From positions 59,365 to 123,364 of the forward strand of contig NZ_VWVV01000020.1 of the NCBI RefSeq assembly GCF_009830945.1: 64,000 nt of DNA. Reading direction: 5' to 3'. Shown here piece after piece: positions 45,064 through 55,045 of the stretch (position 1 is the stretch's first letter; each line of letters begins with the position of its first letter). The notes under the pieces were generated by a model. It was not told the DNA's origin. It ran no database searches and saw only the letters and a list, made by a program, of their open reading frames with translations. The position numbers and the translations under genes are program-made. Source of the DNA: Nocardiopsis sp. FR4. GTDB lineage: Bacteria; Actinomycetota; Actinomycetes; Streptosporangiales; Streptosporangiaceae.

Positions 45064-47610
45064 CTACCCCCGGCGCCGGCCGGCGGCGGCGTCGGTGGCG
45101 CGGGCGCGCAGGGCGCGCTCCACGCCCGCCCGGCCCTCGACCAGCAGGCGGCGCAGGGCCGGAGCCGGGTCGGCCTCGGCGATGTAGGCGTCCGTGCGCT
45201 CCAGGGTCGCCTCCTCCACCAGGTTGCCGGGGTAGGCCGCCTCGGCGAAGGTCTGCGCGAACTCGCCGGTCCACTTCTCCCAGGCCGGGGCCAGCTGGGC
45301 GAAGTAGCGGTCCACGTAGGGCCGGTACAGCTCCGCCTGGCCCGGCTCGGTGAGGCCCAGCAGCACCGCGCGGAACTCGGCGTTGGCCAGCTCCTCGCCC
45401 ACGATCCGCTCCCAGGCGGCGGCCTTGGCCTCGGCGGTGGGAATGGCGGCCCGGGCCCCGGCGGCGTTGCGCTGGCCGGTGGCCGTCGGGTCGGCCTTCA
45501 GCTCGGCGGCGATCTCCGCCTCACCGGCCTTGCCCGCCGCGACCAGGCGGCGCAGCAGTGTCCAGCGCAGGTCGGTGTCCACCACCAGGCCGTCCACGGT
45601 GATGGCGCCGTCCAGCAGCCCTTGGAGCAGGGACAGGTGGGCGTCGCCGACCGCGGTGCCCGCGAGCGCGTTGACGTAGGCCAGTTGCAGGTCGCTGCCG
45701 GGCTCGGCGTCGGTCAGCAGCTCGCGCAGCCGCTCGGAGAGCTGTTCGAAGCCGAGCGGGCGCCAGGCCGGGTCGGCGTACATGTGCAGGGCCGCGGTGG
45801 CCTGGCGCAGCAGGGTCTGCGCGACCATGACGTCGCCCACGCCGCTGATACCGGAGATGACCAGGGCGACGTAGTCGCGGGCGGCCATCTCGCCGTCGCG
45901 GGTCATGTCCCAGGCCGCGCCGAAGGCCAGCGCCCGGGGCAGGGACTCGCGGATGTCGCCGACGCCCTCCACCAGCGTGCGCAGGGAGCGCTCGTCCAGG
46001 CGGATCTTGGTGAAGGTGAGGTCGTCGTCGTTGATGAGCACCAGGTCCGGCTGGGCCGTGCCGACCAGGTCGGGCACCTCGGTGCGCTCGCCGCGCACGT
46101 CCAGCTCCACGCGCTCGCGGCGCACGATCCCCTCACCGGTGCGGTCGTACAGGCCGATCGCCAGGCGGTGCGAGCGCAGCGTCGGGTGCTCGGCGGCGGC
46201 CTCCTGCCGCACCGCGAAGGAGGTGAAGCGGCCCTCGGCGTCCACCTCGAACTCCGGGCGCATCGTGTTGACGCCGGTGGTCTCCAGCCACTCGCGCGAC
46301 CACTCCGACAGGTCGCGGCCCGAGGCGGCCTCCAGGTGCTTGAGCAGGTCCTTCAGCTCGGTGTTGCCGAAGGCGTTCTCCTTGAAGTAGGCGCGCACGC
46401 CCGCGAAGAACGCGTCCACGCCCACGTAGGCCGCGAGCTGCTTGAGCACCGAGGCGCCCTTGGCGTAGGTGATGCCGTCGAAGTTGACCTCGACCGCCTG
46501 GATGTCGACCATGTCGGCGGCGATCGGGTGGGTGGAGGGCAGCTGGTCCTGGCGCAGCGCCCAGGACTTCTCCACGTTGGCGAACGTGGTCCAGGCGTCG
46601 GTCCACTTGGTGGCGTTGGCCTGGCAGTAGACGCTGGCGTAGGTCGCGAACGACTCGTTCAGCCACAGGTCGTCCCACCAGCGCATGGTGACCAGGTCGC
46701 CGAACCACATGTGCGCCATCTCGTGCAGGATGGTCTCCGCGCGGCGCTCGTAGCGCGCGTCGGTGACCCGGGACCGGAAGACGTAGTCCTCCAGGAACGT
46801 GACCGCGCCCGCGTTCTCCATGGCGCCCGCGTTGAACTCGGGCACGAACAGCTGGTCGTACTTGCCGAACGGGTAGCGCAGGTCGAACAGGCCGTGGAAG
46901 AAGTCGAAGCCCCTCTTGGTGACGTCGAACAGGGCTTCGGAGTCCAGGTGCTCGGCCAGGGAGGCGCGGCAGTACAGGCCCAGCGGGATGCCGTCGTGCT
47001 CGTCGCGCACCACGTGGTAGGGGCCCGCGATCAGCGCGGTGATGTAGGTGGACATCACCGGCGTGGCCGGGAAGTGCCAGCGCACCCGCTCCCGGCCCGC
47101 CGCCTCGCGCTCCACGTCCGGGGCGCTGTTGGAGACGACCTCCCACGAGGGCGGCGCGAACACCGTCAGCTCGAAGGTGGCCTTCAGGTCGGGCTGGTCG
47201 AAGCACGCGAACATGCGGTGCGCGTCGGCCGTCTCGAACTGGGTGTACAGGTACACCGAGTCGTCGACCGGGTCCACGAACCGGTGCAGGCCCTCGCCGG
47301 TGCGCATGTACGCGGCGTCGGCGACCACGGTCAGCTCGTTGTCCGCGGCCACCTCGGGCAGGACGAGCCGCTCGCCGTCGAACAGCTCCGCCGGGTCCAG
47401 TTCGGCGCCGTTCAGCGTCGCCGAGAGCACCCTGGGGGCGGCCAGTTCGACGAAGGTCCGCGCCCCCGGCTCCGCGCAGGAGAACCGGACCACGGTGGTG
47501 GACCGGAAGGTCTCGGCACCGGTGGTCAGGTCCAGCTCCACGGCGTAGGAGTCCACGCGCAGAATCCGCGCGCGCTCCCGAGCCTCGTCCCGTGTCAGGT
47601 TCCCCGCCAC
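45064..47610 (-). CDS. pepN: Aminopeptidase N (M1 zinc metallopeptidase)
   Basis: An 848-residue cytoplasmic aminopeptidase. The exopeptidase motif GAMENAGAV lies at about 260. Zinc ligands are His296, His300 and Glu319 in HEMAHMWFGD and LWLNES, and Glu297 is the general base. The C-terminal ERAP1-like helical domain runs from about 530. The GTG start is preceded by GGAGGGAG at seven bases; the frame stays open upstream but without family likeness. In Mycobacterium tuberculosis pepN (Rv2467) is also next to the Rv2466c gene, as here, with the two diverging. Confidence 0.95.
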   Translation of the reverse strand: MAGNLTRDEARERARILRVDSYAVELDLTTGAETFRSTTVVRFSCAEPGARTFVELAAPRVLSATLNGAELDPAELFDGERLVLPEVAADNELTVVADAAYMRTGEGLHRFVDPVDDSVYLYTQFETADAHRMFACFDQPDLKATFELTVFAPPSWEVVSNSAPDVEREAAGRERVRWHFPATPVMSTYITALIAGPYHVVRDEHDGIPLGLYCRASLAEHLDSEALFDVTKRGFDFFHGLFDLRYPFGKYDQLFVPEFNAGAMENAGAVTFLEDYVFRSRVTDARYERRAETILHEMAHMWFGDLVTMRWWDDLWLNESFATYASVYCQANATKWTDAWTTFANVEKSWALRQDQLPSTHPIAADMVDIQAVEVNFDGITYAKGASVLKQLAAYVGVDAFFAGVRAYFKENAFGNTELKDLLKHLEAASGRDLSEWSREWLETTGVNTMRPEFEVDAEGRFTSFAVRQEAAAEHPTLRSHRLAIGLYDRTGEGIVRRERVELDVRGERTEVPDLVGTAQPDLVLINDDDLTFTKIRLDERSLRTLVEGVGDIRESLPRALAFGAAWDMTRDGEMAARDYVALVISGISGVGDVMVAQTLLRQATAALHMYADPAWRPLGFEQLSERLRELLTDAEPGSDLQLAYVNALAGTAVGDAHLSLLQGLLDGAITVDGLVVDTDLRWTLLRRLVAAGKAGEAEIAAELKADPTATGQRNAAGARAAIPTAEAKAAAWERIVGEELANAEFRAVLLGLTEPGQAELYRPYVDRYFAQLAPAWEKWTGEFAQTFAEAAYPGNLVEEATLERTDAYIAEADPAPALRRLLVEGRAGVERALRARATDAAAGRRRG

Positions 47611-47827
47611 GCCACGCTCCCTCCACGGCCGCCGTCGTCGCCGGCCGGATCGTTGCCGACCACGGCGAGTCCGCCGCCTTGGGTGGAGCGTCGTCGGGGC
47701 CGGGTCGTCTTCCACTCGCCACGATCCTGCCACGCGCCGGGCCGGAATGCGCAACCGATGAACAAGGTTGCACACCTACGAGCAGGGGGCGGCGGCCCCC
47801 TTTTTCCGGTGAAGCGAGGAAACAGCC

Positions 47828-48457
47828 ATGACGCAGACCCCCGCCCCCGAGGGCGAGCAGCAGATCGCCGACATGTGGTTCGACCCCGCCTGCCCCTGGG
47901 CATGGATCACCTCCCGCTGGCTGGTGGAGGTGGAGAGGGTGCGGCCCGTCAGAGTGCACTGGCACGTCATGAGTCTGGGCGTGCTCAACGAGGGCCGCGA
48001 CCTCCCCGAGGAGTACCGCAGGAGCGTCGACCAGTCCTGGGAGGCGGTGCGGGTGTGCGTGGCCGCCGAGCAGCGCTTCGGCCCGCAGGTCCTTGGCGGC
48101 CTGTACACGGCCCTGGGCACCCGGTTCCACAACAACGCCGAGCCGCGCACCACCGAGACCGTCCGTGCCGCCCTGGCCGACGCCGGGCTGCCCGGGGACC
48201 TGGCGGAGGCGGGTGCCTCCGCCGACTACGACGAGGCCCTGCGCGCCTCCCACGGCGAGGCCATGAAGCTGGTCGGGGAGGACGTGGGCACCCCCGTCGT
48301 CCGGGTCGCGGACACGGCCTTCTTCGGCCCGGTGGTCAGCCCCGTCCCCCGGGGTGAGGACGCCGGGAAGCTGTGGGACGGCGTGCTGATGGTCGCCGGG
48401 ACCGACGGGTTCTTCGAGCTCAAGCGGACCCGGACCCGCAACCCCGTCTTCGACTGA
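47828..48457 (+). CDS. Rv2466c-type DsbA-fold (mycothiol-linked) oxidoreductase, one cysteine lost
   Basis: A 209-residue thioredoxin-fold protein. MWFDPACPWAWITSRWLVEV aligns with the active-site stretch of mycobacterial Rv2466c, a mycothiol-dependent nitroreductase with a CPWC motif. Here the motif is Cys22-Pro-Trp-Ala25, so only the first cysteine remains. A single-cysteine mechanism with mycothiol is still possible. The helical insert (about 85-130) and GTPVVRVADTAFFGPV with the cis-Pro loop are intact. A GAGGA ribosome site precedes the ATG. The pepN neighbour and nearby rpiB match the M. tuberculosis order. Confidence 0.85.
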   Translation: MTQTPAPEGEQQIADMWFDPACPWAWITSRWLVEVERVRPVRVHWHVMSLGVLNEGRDLPEEYRRSVDQSWEAVRVCVAAEQRFGPQVLGGLYTALGTRFHNNAEPRTTETVRAALADAGLPGDLAEAGASADYDEALRASHGEAMKLVGEDVGTPVVRVADTAFFGPVVSPVPRGEDAGKLWDGVLMVAGTDGFFELKRTRTRNPVFD

Positions 48458-48474
48458 TCCGCGGTCGCCGCGGG

Positions 48475-48514
48475 GCCGCCCGCCGTGCCGACGGGTTCCG
48501 GCGCGGCGGGCGGC
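48475..48514 (+). terminator. Terminator after the Rv2466c-like gene
   Basis: GCCGCCCGCCG (48475-48485) pairs with CGGCGGGCGGC (48504-48514), 18 bases after the stop. No T tract. Confidence 0.7.
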
Positions 48515-48600
48515 ACCGTACCCGCCGCGGACGGTGCACACTGGAGTCGCCACACCGCAGGAGGCGGGTCGGAGCCCGCCGTGAGGAAAGGACGTGAGCC

Positions 48601-48759
48601 GTGTCCGGACCCGATGACGAGCGCAGGGTCGACTTCTTCGACGACCTCGACATCCTGCCCGACACCACCACCGACGAGAGCGGCCCCGGCTGGGGCGACT
48701 CCGCCGAGGACGACTCCATCGCGCGGCTGCTGGACGAGCGCCCGCCGCACTGGGACTGA
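48601..48759 (+). CDS. Small acidic protein of unknown function (52 aa)
   Basis: A GTG start with GAGGAAAGGA upstream opens a 52-residue acidic protein, [20 protein letters not shown] followed by a linker and ending [16 protein letters not shown]. The ending [10 protein letters not shown] is, to my memory, a recurrent ending in small actinobacterial proteins. Asp and Glu make up about a third of the residues. It lies between the Rv2466c-like gene and the aldehyde dehydrogenase and is too short for most gene callers. Third positions are strongly GC, as in real genes. No function is known. Confidence 0.75.
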   Translation: MSGPDDERRVDFFDDLDILPDTTTDESGPGWGDSAEDDSIARLLDERPPHWD

Positions 48760-48896
48760 CCGGCCGCACCGGGCCGGGTTCCTCCGGGCGGGCCGACGCC
48801 CCAGGGCGTCGCGGCGGCGCTCCGGGGAATCGGGGAAACCACCGGCGCCGCACCCCGGACTGGTCAACCCGAATCCCGTTCTGCGACAGTGGGGTC

Positions 48897-50318
48897 ATGC
48901 GATCCCTCTACATCGACGGCGCCTGGCGCGACTCCGTCTCCAGCGAGGCCCTGGACGTGGTCAACCCGGCGACCGAGCAGGTCATCGACACCGTTCCGGC
49001 AGGGGCCGCCGAGGACGTCGACGCCGCGGTCGGGGCCGCCGCGGCGGCCCTTCCCGCCTGGTCCGCGCTCACTCCCGAGCAGCGCATCACCCACCTGGCC
49101 AAAGCCCTGGAACTGTTCAACGCCCGCATCGACGACATCGCCGCGGAGCTCACCCGCGACATGGGCGCTCCCGCCGGGTTCGCCCGCAAGGTCCAGGCGG
49201 GTCTGCCCGCCCTCATGTTCCAGACCTACCTCGACCTGGTGAAGGAGCACGGCGAGCGCTACTTCGGCGGCGAACGCGAGGGCAACTCGCTCATCGTGCG
49301 CGAGCCCGTCGGGGTCGTGGGCGCCATCACCCCGTGGAACTACCCGCTCCACCAGATCGTGCTCAAGGTCGTCCCCGCCCTGCTGGCGGGCAACACCGTC
49401 GTCCTCAAGCCCAGCGAGGTCGCCCCGCTCAGCGCCTACGCCCTCACCGGGGTCCTGCACGACGCGGGGCTGCCCGCGGGCGTGTTCAACCTCGTCTCGG
49501 GCACGGGCCCGGTGGTGGGGGAGGCCATCGCCGCCCACCCGGGGGTGGACATGGTGTCCTTCACCGGCTCCACCCGCGCCGGGACCCGGGTCAGCCAGGT
49601 CGCGGCCGAGACCGTCAAGAAGGTCGCCCTGGAACTGGGCGGCAAGTCCCCCAACGTCATCCTGCCCGGCGCCGACCTGGCCAAGGCGGTCAAACGCGGC
49701 GTCGCCGACGTCATGCGCAACACCGGCCAGAGCTGCAACGCGCTCACCCGGATGCTGGTGCACCGCGACTCCTACGAGGAGGCGGTCGCCCTGGCCGCGG
49801 AGTCCGCCGCCAAACACACTCCCGGCGACCCCGAGGACGAGGCCACCCGGATGGGCCCGCTGGTCTCCGCCGCCCAGCTGGAGCGGGTGCGCGGCTACAT
49901 CGCGCTCGGCGTGGAGGAGGGCGCCCGCCTGGTCACCGGCGGACCCGGACCGGTCGAGGGGCGCGAGCGCGGCTACTACGTCCGCCCCACCGTCTTCGCC
50001 GACGTGCGCAACGACATGCGGGTCGCCCAGGAGGAGATCTTCGGTCCCGTGCTGGTGATGATCCCCTACGACACGGAGGAGGAGGCGGTCGCGATCGCCA
50101 ACGACACCGTGTACGGCCTCAACGCGGCCGTGTGGTCCGGAGACCCCGAGCGGGGGCTGGCCGTGGCCCGCCGCCTGCGCGCCGGGCAGATCGAGCTCAA
50201 CGGCGGCGCGCTCAACCCGCGCGCGCCCTTCGGCGGCTACAAGCGCTCGGGCAACGGGCGCGAGTGGGGGCTGGCGGGCCTGGAGGAGTTCTGCGAGGTC
50301 AAGGCCGTCCAGATGTAG
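48897..50318 (+). CDS. NAD(P)-dependent aldehyde dehydrogenase
   Basis: A 473-residue class of the ALDH superfamily that oxidises aldehydes to acids. Nucleophile Cys280 in NTGQSCNA and general base Glu246 in LELGGKSP are both present. The cofactor site shows PWNYPLHQ and GFTGST-like [16 protein letters not shown] and [14 protein letters not shown] complete the family pattern. The best-matching subgroup by wording is the aryl/aliphatic ALDH often seen in actinomycetes, with no substrate clue from neighbours. The ATG follows a GACAGT box closely and may be leaderless. Confidence 0.92.
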   Translation: MRSLYIDGAWRDSVSSEALDVVNPATEQVIDTVPAGAAEDVDAAVGAAAAALPAWSALTPEQRITHLAKALELFNARIDDIAAELTRDMGAPAGFARKVQAGLPALMFQTYLDLVKEHGERYFGGEREGNSLIVREPVGVVGAITPWNYPLHQIVLKVVPALLAGNTVVLKPSEVAPLSAYALTGVLHDAGLPAGVFNLVSGTGPVVGEAIAAHPGVDMVSFTGSTRAGTRVSQVAAETVKKVALELGGKSPNVILPGADLAKAVKRGVADVMRNTGQSCNALTRMLVHRDSYEEAVALAAESAAKHTPGDPEDEATRMGPLVSAAQLERVRGYIALGVEEGARLVTGGPGPVEGRERGYYVRPTVFADVRNDMRVAQEEIFGPVLVMIPYDTEEEAVAIANDTVYGLNAAVWSGDPERGLAVARRLRAGQIELNGGALNPRAPFGGYKRSGNGREWGLAGLEEFCEVKAVQM

Positions 50319-50482
50319 CCCGCCGTCCAGACGCGGCCCGGCGGCGGGGCCCGTGCCCGGGTGTGCCCGGACTCACGGTCCGCGCACGTCCCCGCGGGGA
50401 ATCGGCCCCGGTGACAACCGCGTTGTGGGGTGTGGAAAAATTCGGATGGGATGATCCCTGGTCGAACCCGAAGAGGTGTGAG

Positions 50483-50638
50483 TTGAGCAACAAGCCCGCG
50501 GTCTCCAAGGCCGGTCCCCTTGGCAAGGACATCAAGACGATCGTCCTGTACAACCTGATCGCCGTGGCCTCCATCGTGCTCTTCGGCGCGATCGGACTGG
50601 CCGTCGCGGCCGCCGCCTCCTCCGCCGCCGCCCTCTGA
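50483..50638 (+). CDS. Small single-helix membrane protein (51 aa)
   Basis: A TTG start with AGAGG six bases upstream gives a 51-residue protein with a basic head (SNKPAVSKAGPLGKD, then IKT) and one membrane helix (IVLYNLIAVASIVLFGAIGL) ending in an Ala-rich tail. The basic head should stay inside. I recognise no family. It stands between the aldehyde dehydrogenase and rpiB and is closed by a 12-bp hairpin, so it is likely its own transcript. Such one-helix proteins often regulate a larger membrane complex, but that is only inference. Confidence 0.65.
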   Translation: MSNKPAVSKAGPLGKDIKTIVLYNLIAVASIVLFGAIGLAVAAAASSAAAL

Positions 50639-50651
50639 GGGACACGCGCAC

Positions 50652-50690
50652 CACGGCGCCCCGTCTCGCCCCGGCGAGCGGGGCGCCGTG
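50652..50690 (+). terminator. 12-bp hairpin after the small membrane protein
   Basis: CACGGCGCCCCG (50652-50663) pairs perfectly with CGGGGCGCCGTG (50679-50690), and the loop can form an extra CTCGCC/GGCGAG stem. Confidence 0.75.
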
Positions 50691-50723
50691 CCCGTTCCGG
50701 CCGTGACCTGCCAGACTGGTCCC

Positions 50724-51191
<468 letters not shown>

Positions 51192-51219
51192 AGGGGGACC
51201 GGGACCTCCCGTCCTTGGC

Positions 51220-51243
51220 GGATCCGCGCGAGCGCGCGGGTCC
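51220..51243 (+). terminator. Terminator of rpiB
   Basis: GGATCCGCGCG (51220-51230) pairs with CGCGCGGGTCC (51233-51243), 11 pairs with one G-T, 28 bases after the stop. Confidence 0.65.
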
Positions 51244-51868
51244 GGTGTCCGTTTCTCCCGGCCCCGCACGGCGCCCTCCGGCCGCCGCGCCGGGGCCGTC
51301 GGCGTTCCCCCGCCCGTTGGCTCCCCTGGCGGCACCGTTGGGGTGCGGTGTCCGTTTGTGGGCGCTCTCTCCTCCTGTGCCTTATCCCACTTACCGAGAC
51401 GTGGGTCCCTGGCCTGCGCCGAACCCATGTGAGACCCTGGAGCGGTCCGCGCCGCCGGGGCGCGGGCCGTCCCACCGGGTCCGCTCTCCCGGGGCGTTCG
51501 GCCCCGGGGGCCGGTGCCCGGGGAACGGAACATCCCGGCATTCGGAGCCGTTCCCCCGTGTCGGGGTAGTACCCGACTCCGCACGCTCGGTTATCGGCTG
51601 AACCCAAATCCGTGGTTTGGGGGGAGAACACCGCTGGTTGCACGTGCCACGGCCACACCCCCCGCGCTACAGTTCGTGCACAGTGGCGGGCCCCCGCCGT
51701 CCGTGGCGGCGCCCGTCTCGGCGCCTTCCGCCACCACGGCCAGGGCGTGCCCCACCGCCCCCGCACGCCGTACACGTGCCCGGTGGCGACGCGGCCCCCG
51801 TGCCCACCCGACCGTGCCGTCCGAGAACCGACCCCCGCTGGTGAGCGGGTGTGCAACGCAGGGGATCC
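51244..51868. other. Gene-free stretch before the PP2C phosphatase gene
   Basis: About 625 bases without a supported gene; reading frames here have no protein-like content. It probably carries the promoter and a leader for the phosphatase gene. A GTTATCGG element near 51591 is a possible sigma-factor site. No riboswitch-like conserved element was recognised. Confidence 0.4.
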
Positions 51869-52972
51869 ATGAAGCCCACACCGACCGCCAAGACCACCCG
51901 GCTGCTGCGCTCCACCGCGCAGCGGCTCATCGCGGTGCTCCGGCGCAAGGTGCTCTTCCGCTACCGCCTGGTCCTCATCACCCTCGTGGTGCTGGCCGTC
52001 GGCATCGGCGTCGGCGCGGTGTGGGGCCCCACCGGCTGGTTCCCGCCCAGCTCCACGATCCTCACCGTCCTGGCGGGCGGCCTGCTCCTCAAGCGCAAGA
52101 GCCTGGCCTTCCTTCTGGGCGTGGTCGCCGCGGTCCTGCTCTTCGTCGCCTTCATGCTCGACTTCGGCCAGGTGGGCCCCGGCCTGCTGGTCACCATCGG
52201 CGTCACCGCCGTGCTGTCCTACCTCCTGTCGGGGGTCCGCGAGCGCCTCGGCGTCCAGGGGCTCAGCGGCGAGATGATGCTCCTGGACCTGCGCGACCGC
52301 ATCCGCCACCAGGGCAGGATGCCCCGGCTGCCCGAGGGCTGGGGGCGCACCGCCGTCCTGCGCCAGGCGGGCGGCTCCTCCTTCGGCGGCGACTTCGTCG
52401 TCTCCATCCGCCGGGACAACCGGCTGGACGTGGCCGTCGTGGACGTCTCCGGCAAGGGCGTGGACGCCGGGACCCGCGCCCTCATGCTCTCCGGCGCCTT
52501 CAGCGGCCTCATCGGGGCGGTGCCCACCCGGGACTTCCTCGCCCACTGCAACGACTACCTCATGCGCAACAGCGGTGGCGAGGGCTTCGTGACCGCCGTC
52601 CACCTGAGCGTGGACCTGGACACCGGCGAGTACCAGATCGCCTCCGCCGGACACCCGCCCGCGCTGCACTACGACAGCGGCAGCGGTGTCTGGAGCACCA
52701 CCGAGGCCAAGGGCGTGGTCCTCGGCGTCATCCCCGAGATGACCTACGCCTCCGTCACCGGCAAGCTCCGCCACGGCGACGCCATCATGCTCTGCACCGA
52801 CGGGCTCATCGAGACCCCGGGGGAGGACCTCGACGCCGGCATCGACCGCCTGCTCGGGGCCGCCGAACAGCTCGTGCCCCGCGGCTTCGCCACCGGCGCC
52901 GACGAGATCGTGGACACCCTCAGCAAGGACAAGAACGACGACTGCGCCCTCGTCGTCCTGTGGCGGGACTGA
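51869..52972 (+). CDS. Membrane PP2C-type protein phosphatase (SpoIIE/RsbU-like)
   Basis: A 367-residue protein. Three to four membrane helices occupy about 32-125. The phosphatase domain follows at about 160-365: GGDFVVSIRRD with the metal Asp, VAVVDVSGKGVDAG, SAGHPPALHYD and MLCTDGLIETPGEDL, all key PP2C motifs. It should dephosphorylate a Ser/Thr-phosphorylated anti-anti-sigma factor or similar partner. No sensor domain beyond the membrane part is present. The chosen ATG has AGGGGA upstream; a GTG at 51851 is an alternative. No anti-sigma gene is nearby. Confidence 0.9.
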   Translation: MKPTPTAKTTRLLRSTAQRLIAVLRRKVLFRYRLVLITLVVLAVGIGVGAVWGPTGWFPPSSTILTVLAGGLLLKRKSLAFLLGVVAAVLLFVAFMLDFGQVGPGLLVTIGVTAVLSYLLSGVRERLGVQGLSGEMMLLDLRDRIRHQGRMPRLPEGWGRTAVLRQAGGSSFGGDFVVSIRRDNRLDVAVVDVSGKGVDAGTRALMLSGAFSGLIGAVPTRDFLAHCNDYLMRNSGGEGFVTAVHLSVDLDTGEYQIASAGHPPALHYDSGSGVWSTTEAKGVVLGVIPEMTYASVTGKLRHGDAIMLCTDGLIETPGEDLDAGIDRLLGAAEQLVPRGFATGADEIVDTLSKDKNDDCALVVLWRD

Positions 52973-53350
52973 GCCGGACGCTCCCCGACGCCGCGCTGGC
53001 CAGCACCTTCTCCGGGCGCACGCGCTCTCCCTCCGCCGCCCGCGCCACGGATTCGGACACCGCGCGCGGGCGCGACCGGCCCCGGCGGGGATCGGCCGAT
53101 GCGACGCCCGGCCGCCCCGACGGGTAGGGTCGGGGTGCTCCCCGTCCCGCGTACGGCGGCCAGTCCGTACACGTCCGGACCGCCGTGCCCGTCCTTACTC
53201 CGCCCCCGGGCGATCCCGCACGGTCCACCACGCCAGCGACGACGGGACCGGAGCGGGGCCGCTACCTCCGGCCCACCGCTTGTGGCGAGGACTGGTGCCG
53301 TCCGCGGGTGCTGCCCGGCGGGCGTAGGAGAAGGCGAGGGGGTGCTTCGC
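52973..53350. other. Gene-free stretch before mgtE
   Basis: About 380 bases without a supported gene; it serves as leader and promoter for mgtE. I looked for an M-box (ykoK) magnesium riboswitch and saw no match to its conserved elements. GC-rich hairpins occur but are unremarkable. Confidence 0.4.
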
Positions 53351-54694
53351 ATGTCAGAAGGCGAGCGCGCTGAAGAACTGGTCGAGCTGGTCCAGAGCAA
53401 CGACCTGACCGGTATCCGGCTCTGGTTGGCCGAACACAGGCCCTACGAGATCGCCGACGAACTCTCCCGCATGGACGGCAGCGAGGCGATCATCCCCTTC
53501 CGGCTCCTGGACAAGGACCGCGAGCTGGAGGTCTTCGAGGAACTCGACCCCGGCCAGCAGCAGGCCATCCTGCTGGGCCTGCGCGACACCGCCTTCCACG
53601 AGATCCTGGAGGAGATGGACCCCGACGACCGGGCCCGTCTCATCGGCGAGGCACCGGCCAAGATCGCCACCCGGGCACTGGCCGGACTCAGCCCCGCCGA
53701 GCGCAAGATGACCGCCGCCCTCCTGGGCTACCCGGAGGACTCCGTCGGCCGGTACATGACCCCCGAGACGGTCATCCTGCACCGCGACCTGACCGTGGGC
53801 CGCGCCCTGGAGGTCGTGCGCGCCAAGGGGGCCGACGCCGAGACCATCTACACCCTGCCGGTGGTCAGCGACGGCCGCCGCATGGTCGGGACGGTGACCC
53901 TGCGCGACCTCGTGGTCAGCGACGACGACCGGCTGCTCAAGGACATCGTGGACGTGTTCGCGCCGCGCGTGCGCGCCTCGGAGCCGGTCGAGGACGCCGC
54001 CCGCCTCATGCAGGAGGCCAACCTGGTCTCCCTGGCGGTGGTCGACTCCGAGGACCGCTTCGTGGGCCTGCTGACCTTCGACGACGCCCTGGAGGTCATC
54101 GAGGCGGCCGACTCCGAGGACATGGCCCGCCAGTCCGGTGCCAGCCCGGTCGGCGAGCACTACGTGTCCGTCGGCGTGCTGCGCCTGGTCGGGGCGCGCT
54201 CGGTGTGGCTCATGCTGCTCATCGTGGCGGCCACACTGACGGCCAACGTCATGCAGGCCTTCGAGGCGACGTTGGAGCAGGTCACCGCCCTGGCCGTGTT
54301 CGTGCCCATGCTCATCGGCACCGGCGGCAACGTCGGAGCCCAGTCGGCCACCGCGATCGTGCGCGCCCTGGCCGTCGGTGAGGTGCGGGTGCGCGACCTG
54401 CCCGCGGTGATCTGGAAGGAGGCCAGGGTCGGCCTCCTGCTGGGCTTCGTTCTCGCCGCCCTGGCCCTGGCCATCGGCTTCCTGCTGGTGGGCGTCGACA
54501 TCGCCCTCGTCCTGTCCTGCTCGGTGATCGCGGTGTGCACGTGGGCGGCCGTCATCGGTTCCTCCATGCCCCTGCTCGCCCGCAAGGTGGGCGTGGACCC
54601 GGCGGTGGTCTCCTCACCGCTGGTGACCACCCTCGTGGACGCCACCGGCCTGCTCATCTACTTCTCCATCGCCCGCCTGATCCTGGGCATCTGA
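53351..54694 (+). CDS. mgtE: Magnesium transporter MgtE
   Basis: A 447-residue Mg2+ channel of the inner membrane. The N domain (about 1-125, many ELSRMDG/EELDPGQQQ-type MgtE helices) is followed by two CBS domains (about 128-255, starting DSVGRYMTPETV) that sense Mg2+, and five membrane helices (about 280-447). The pore motif TGGNVGAQSAT is complete. The ATG has GAGGGGG eight bases upstream; GTG 53342 in frame is an alternative. It stands alone in a 0.4 kb leader context. Confidence 0.95.
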   Translation: MSEGERAEELVELVQSNDLTGIRLWLAEHRPYEIADELSRMDGSEAIIPFRLLDKDRELEVFEELDPGQQQAILLGLRDTAFHEILEEMDPDDRARLIGEAPAKIATRALAGLSPAERKMTAALLGYPEDSVGRYMTPETVILHRDLTVGRALEVVRAKGADAETIYTLPVVSDGRRMVGTVTLRDLVVSDDDRLLKDIVDVFAPRVRASEPVEDAARLMQEANLVSLAVVDSEDRFVGLLTFDDALEVIEAADSEDMARQSGASPVGEHYVSVGVLRLVGARSVWLMLLIVAATLTANVMQAFEATLEQVTALAVFVPMLIGTGGNVGAQSATAIVRALAVGEVRVRDLPAVIWKEARVGLLLGFVLAALALAIGFLLVGVDIALVLSCSVIAVCTWAAVIGSSMPLLARKVGVDPAVVSSPLVTTLVDATGLLIYFSIARLILGI

Positions 54695-54801
54695 CCTGGT
54701 AGACGCCGCTTCGGTTCCCTTTTTCGCGGGTGCCGCGACCGCATGAACGGCGGGCGGAGCGGGTATCGCGACAGGAGCAGGACGGATCGAGGGGGGATTC
54801 C

Positions 54802-54999
54802 ATGTCCGGTACCGGAGATGCGTTCAAGCGGCTGAAGAAGGCCGTCGACGACAACGCCGGGAAGGCCCAGGGGTTGGTCGGCAAGGCCGCCGATGCCGCG
54901 AAGAAGGCCACCGGCGGCGCCCACGACGACAAGATCGACCGGGGTGCCGGAGCCGCCACGGAGTACCTGCGCAAGCGCGCTCGGGAGGACAGGAAGTAG
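54802..54999 (+). CDS. Small Lys/Ala-rich protein, Rv0909 antitoxin-like
   Basis: A 65-residue helical protein, MSGTGDAFKRLKKAVDDNAG, then KAQGLVGKAADAAKKATGG and DKIDRGAGAATEYLRKRARE. The alternating Lys/Ala repeats resemble the MT0933/Rv0909 antitoxin family, whose partner toxin (Rv0910-like) would be a START-domain protein. No toxin gene is adjacent, so either it works alone as a small stress protein or the partner is elsewhere. A GGGGGGATT ribosome site precedes the ATG. Confidence 0.7.
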   Translation: MSGTGDAFKRLKKAVDDNAGKAQGLVGKAADAAKKATGGAHDDKIDRGAGAATEYLRKRAREDRK

Positions 55000-55045
55000 C
55001 GCGACCCGTGTCCGGCCGGGGCGGGCGGGGCGTCCACAATGGAGG

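Noticed and set aside
45622..48357. 900-codon plus-strand frame opposite pepN
   Set aside because: The minus strand carries the complete M1 peptidase with its zinc site, so this is a shadow.
52973..53350. M-box magnesium riboswitch before mgtE
   Set aside because: None of the conserved M-box segments could be found.
54802..54999. Toxin-antitoxin module
   Set aside because: The small protein resembles an antitoxin family, but no toxin gene lies on either side.
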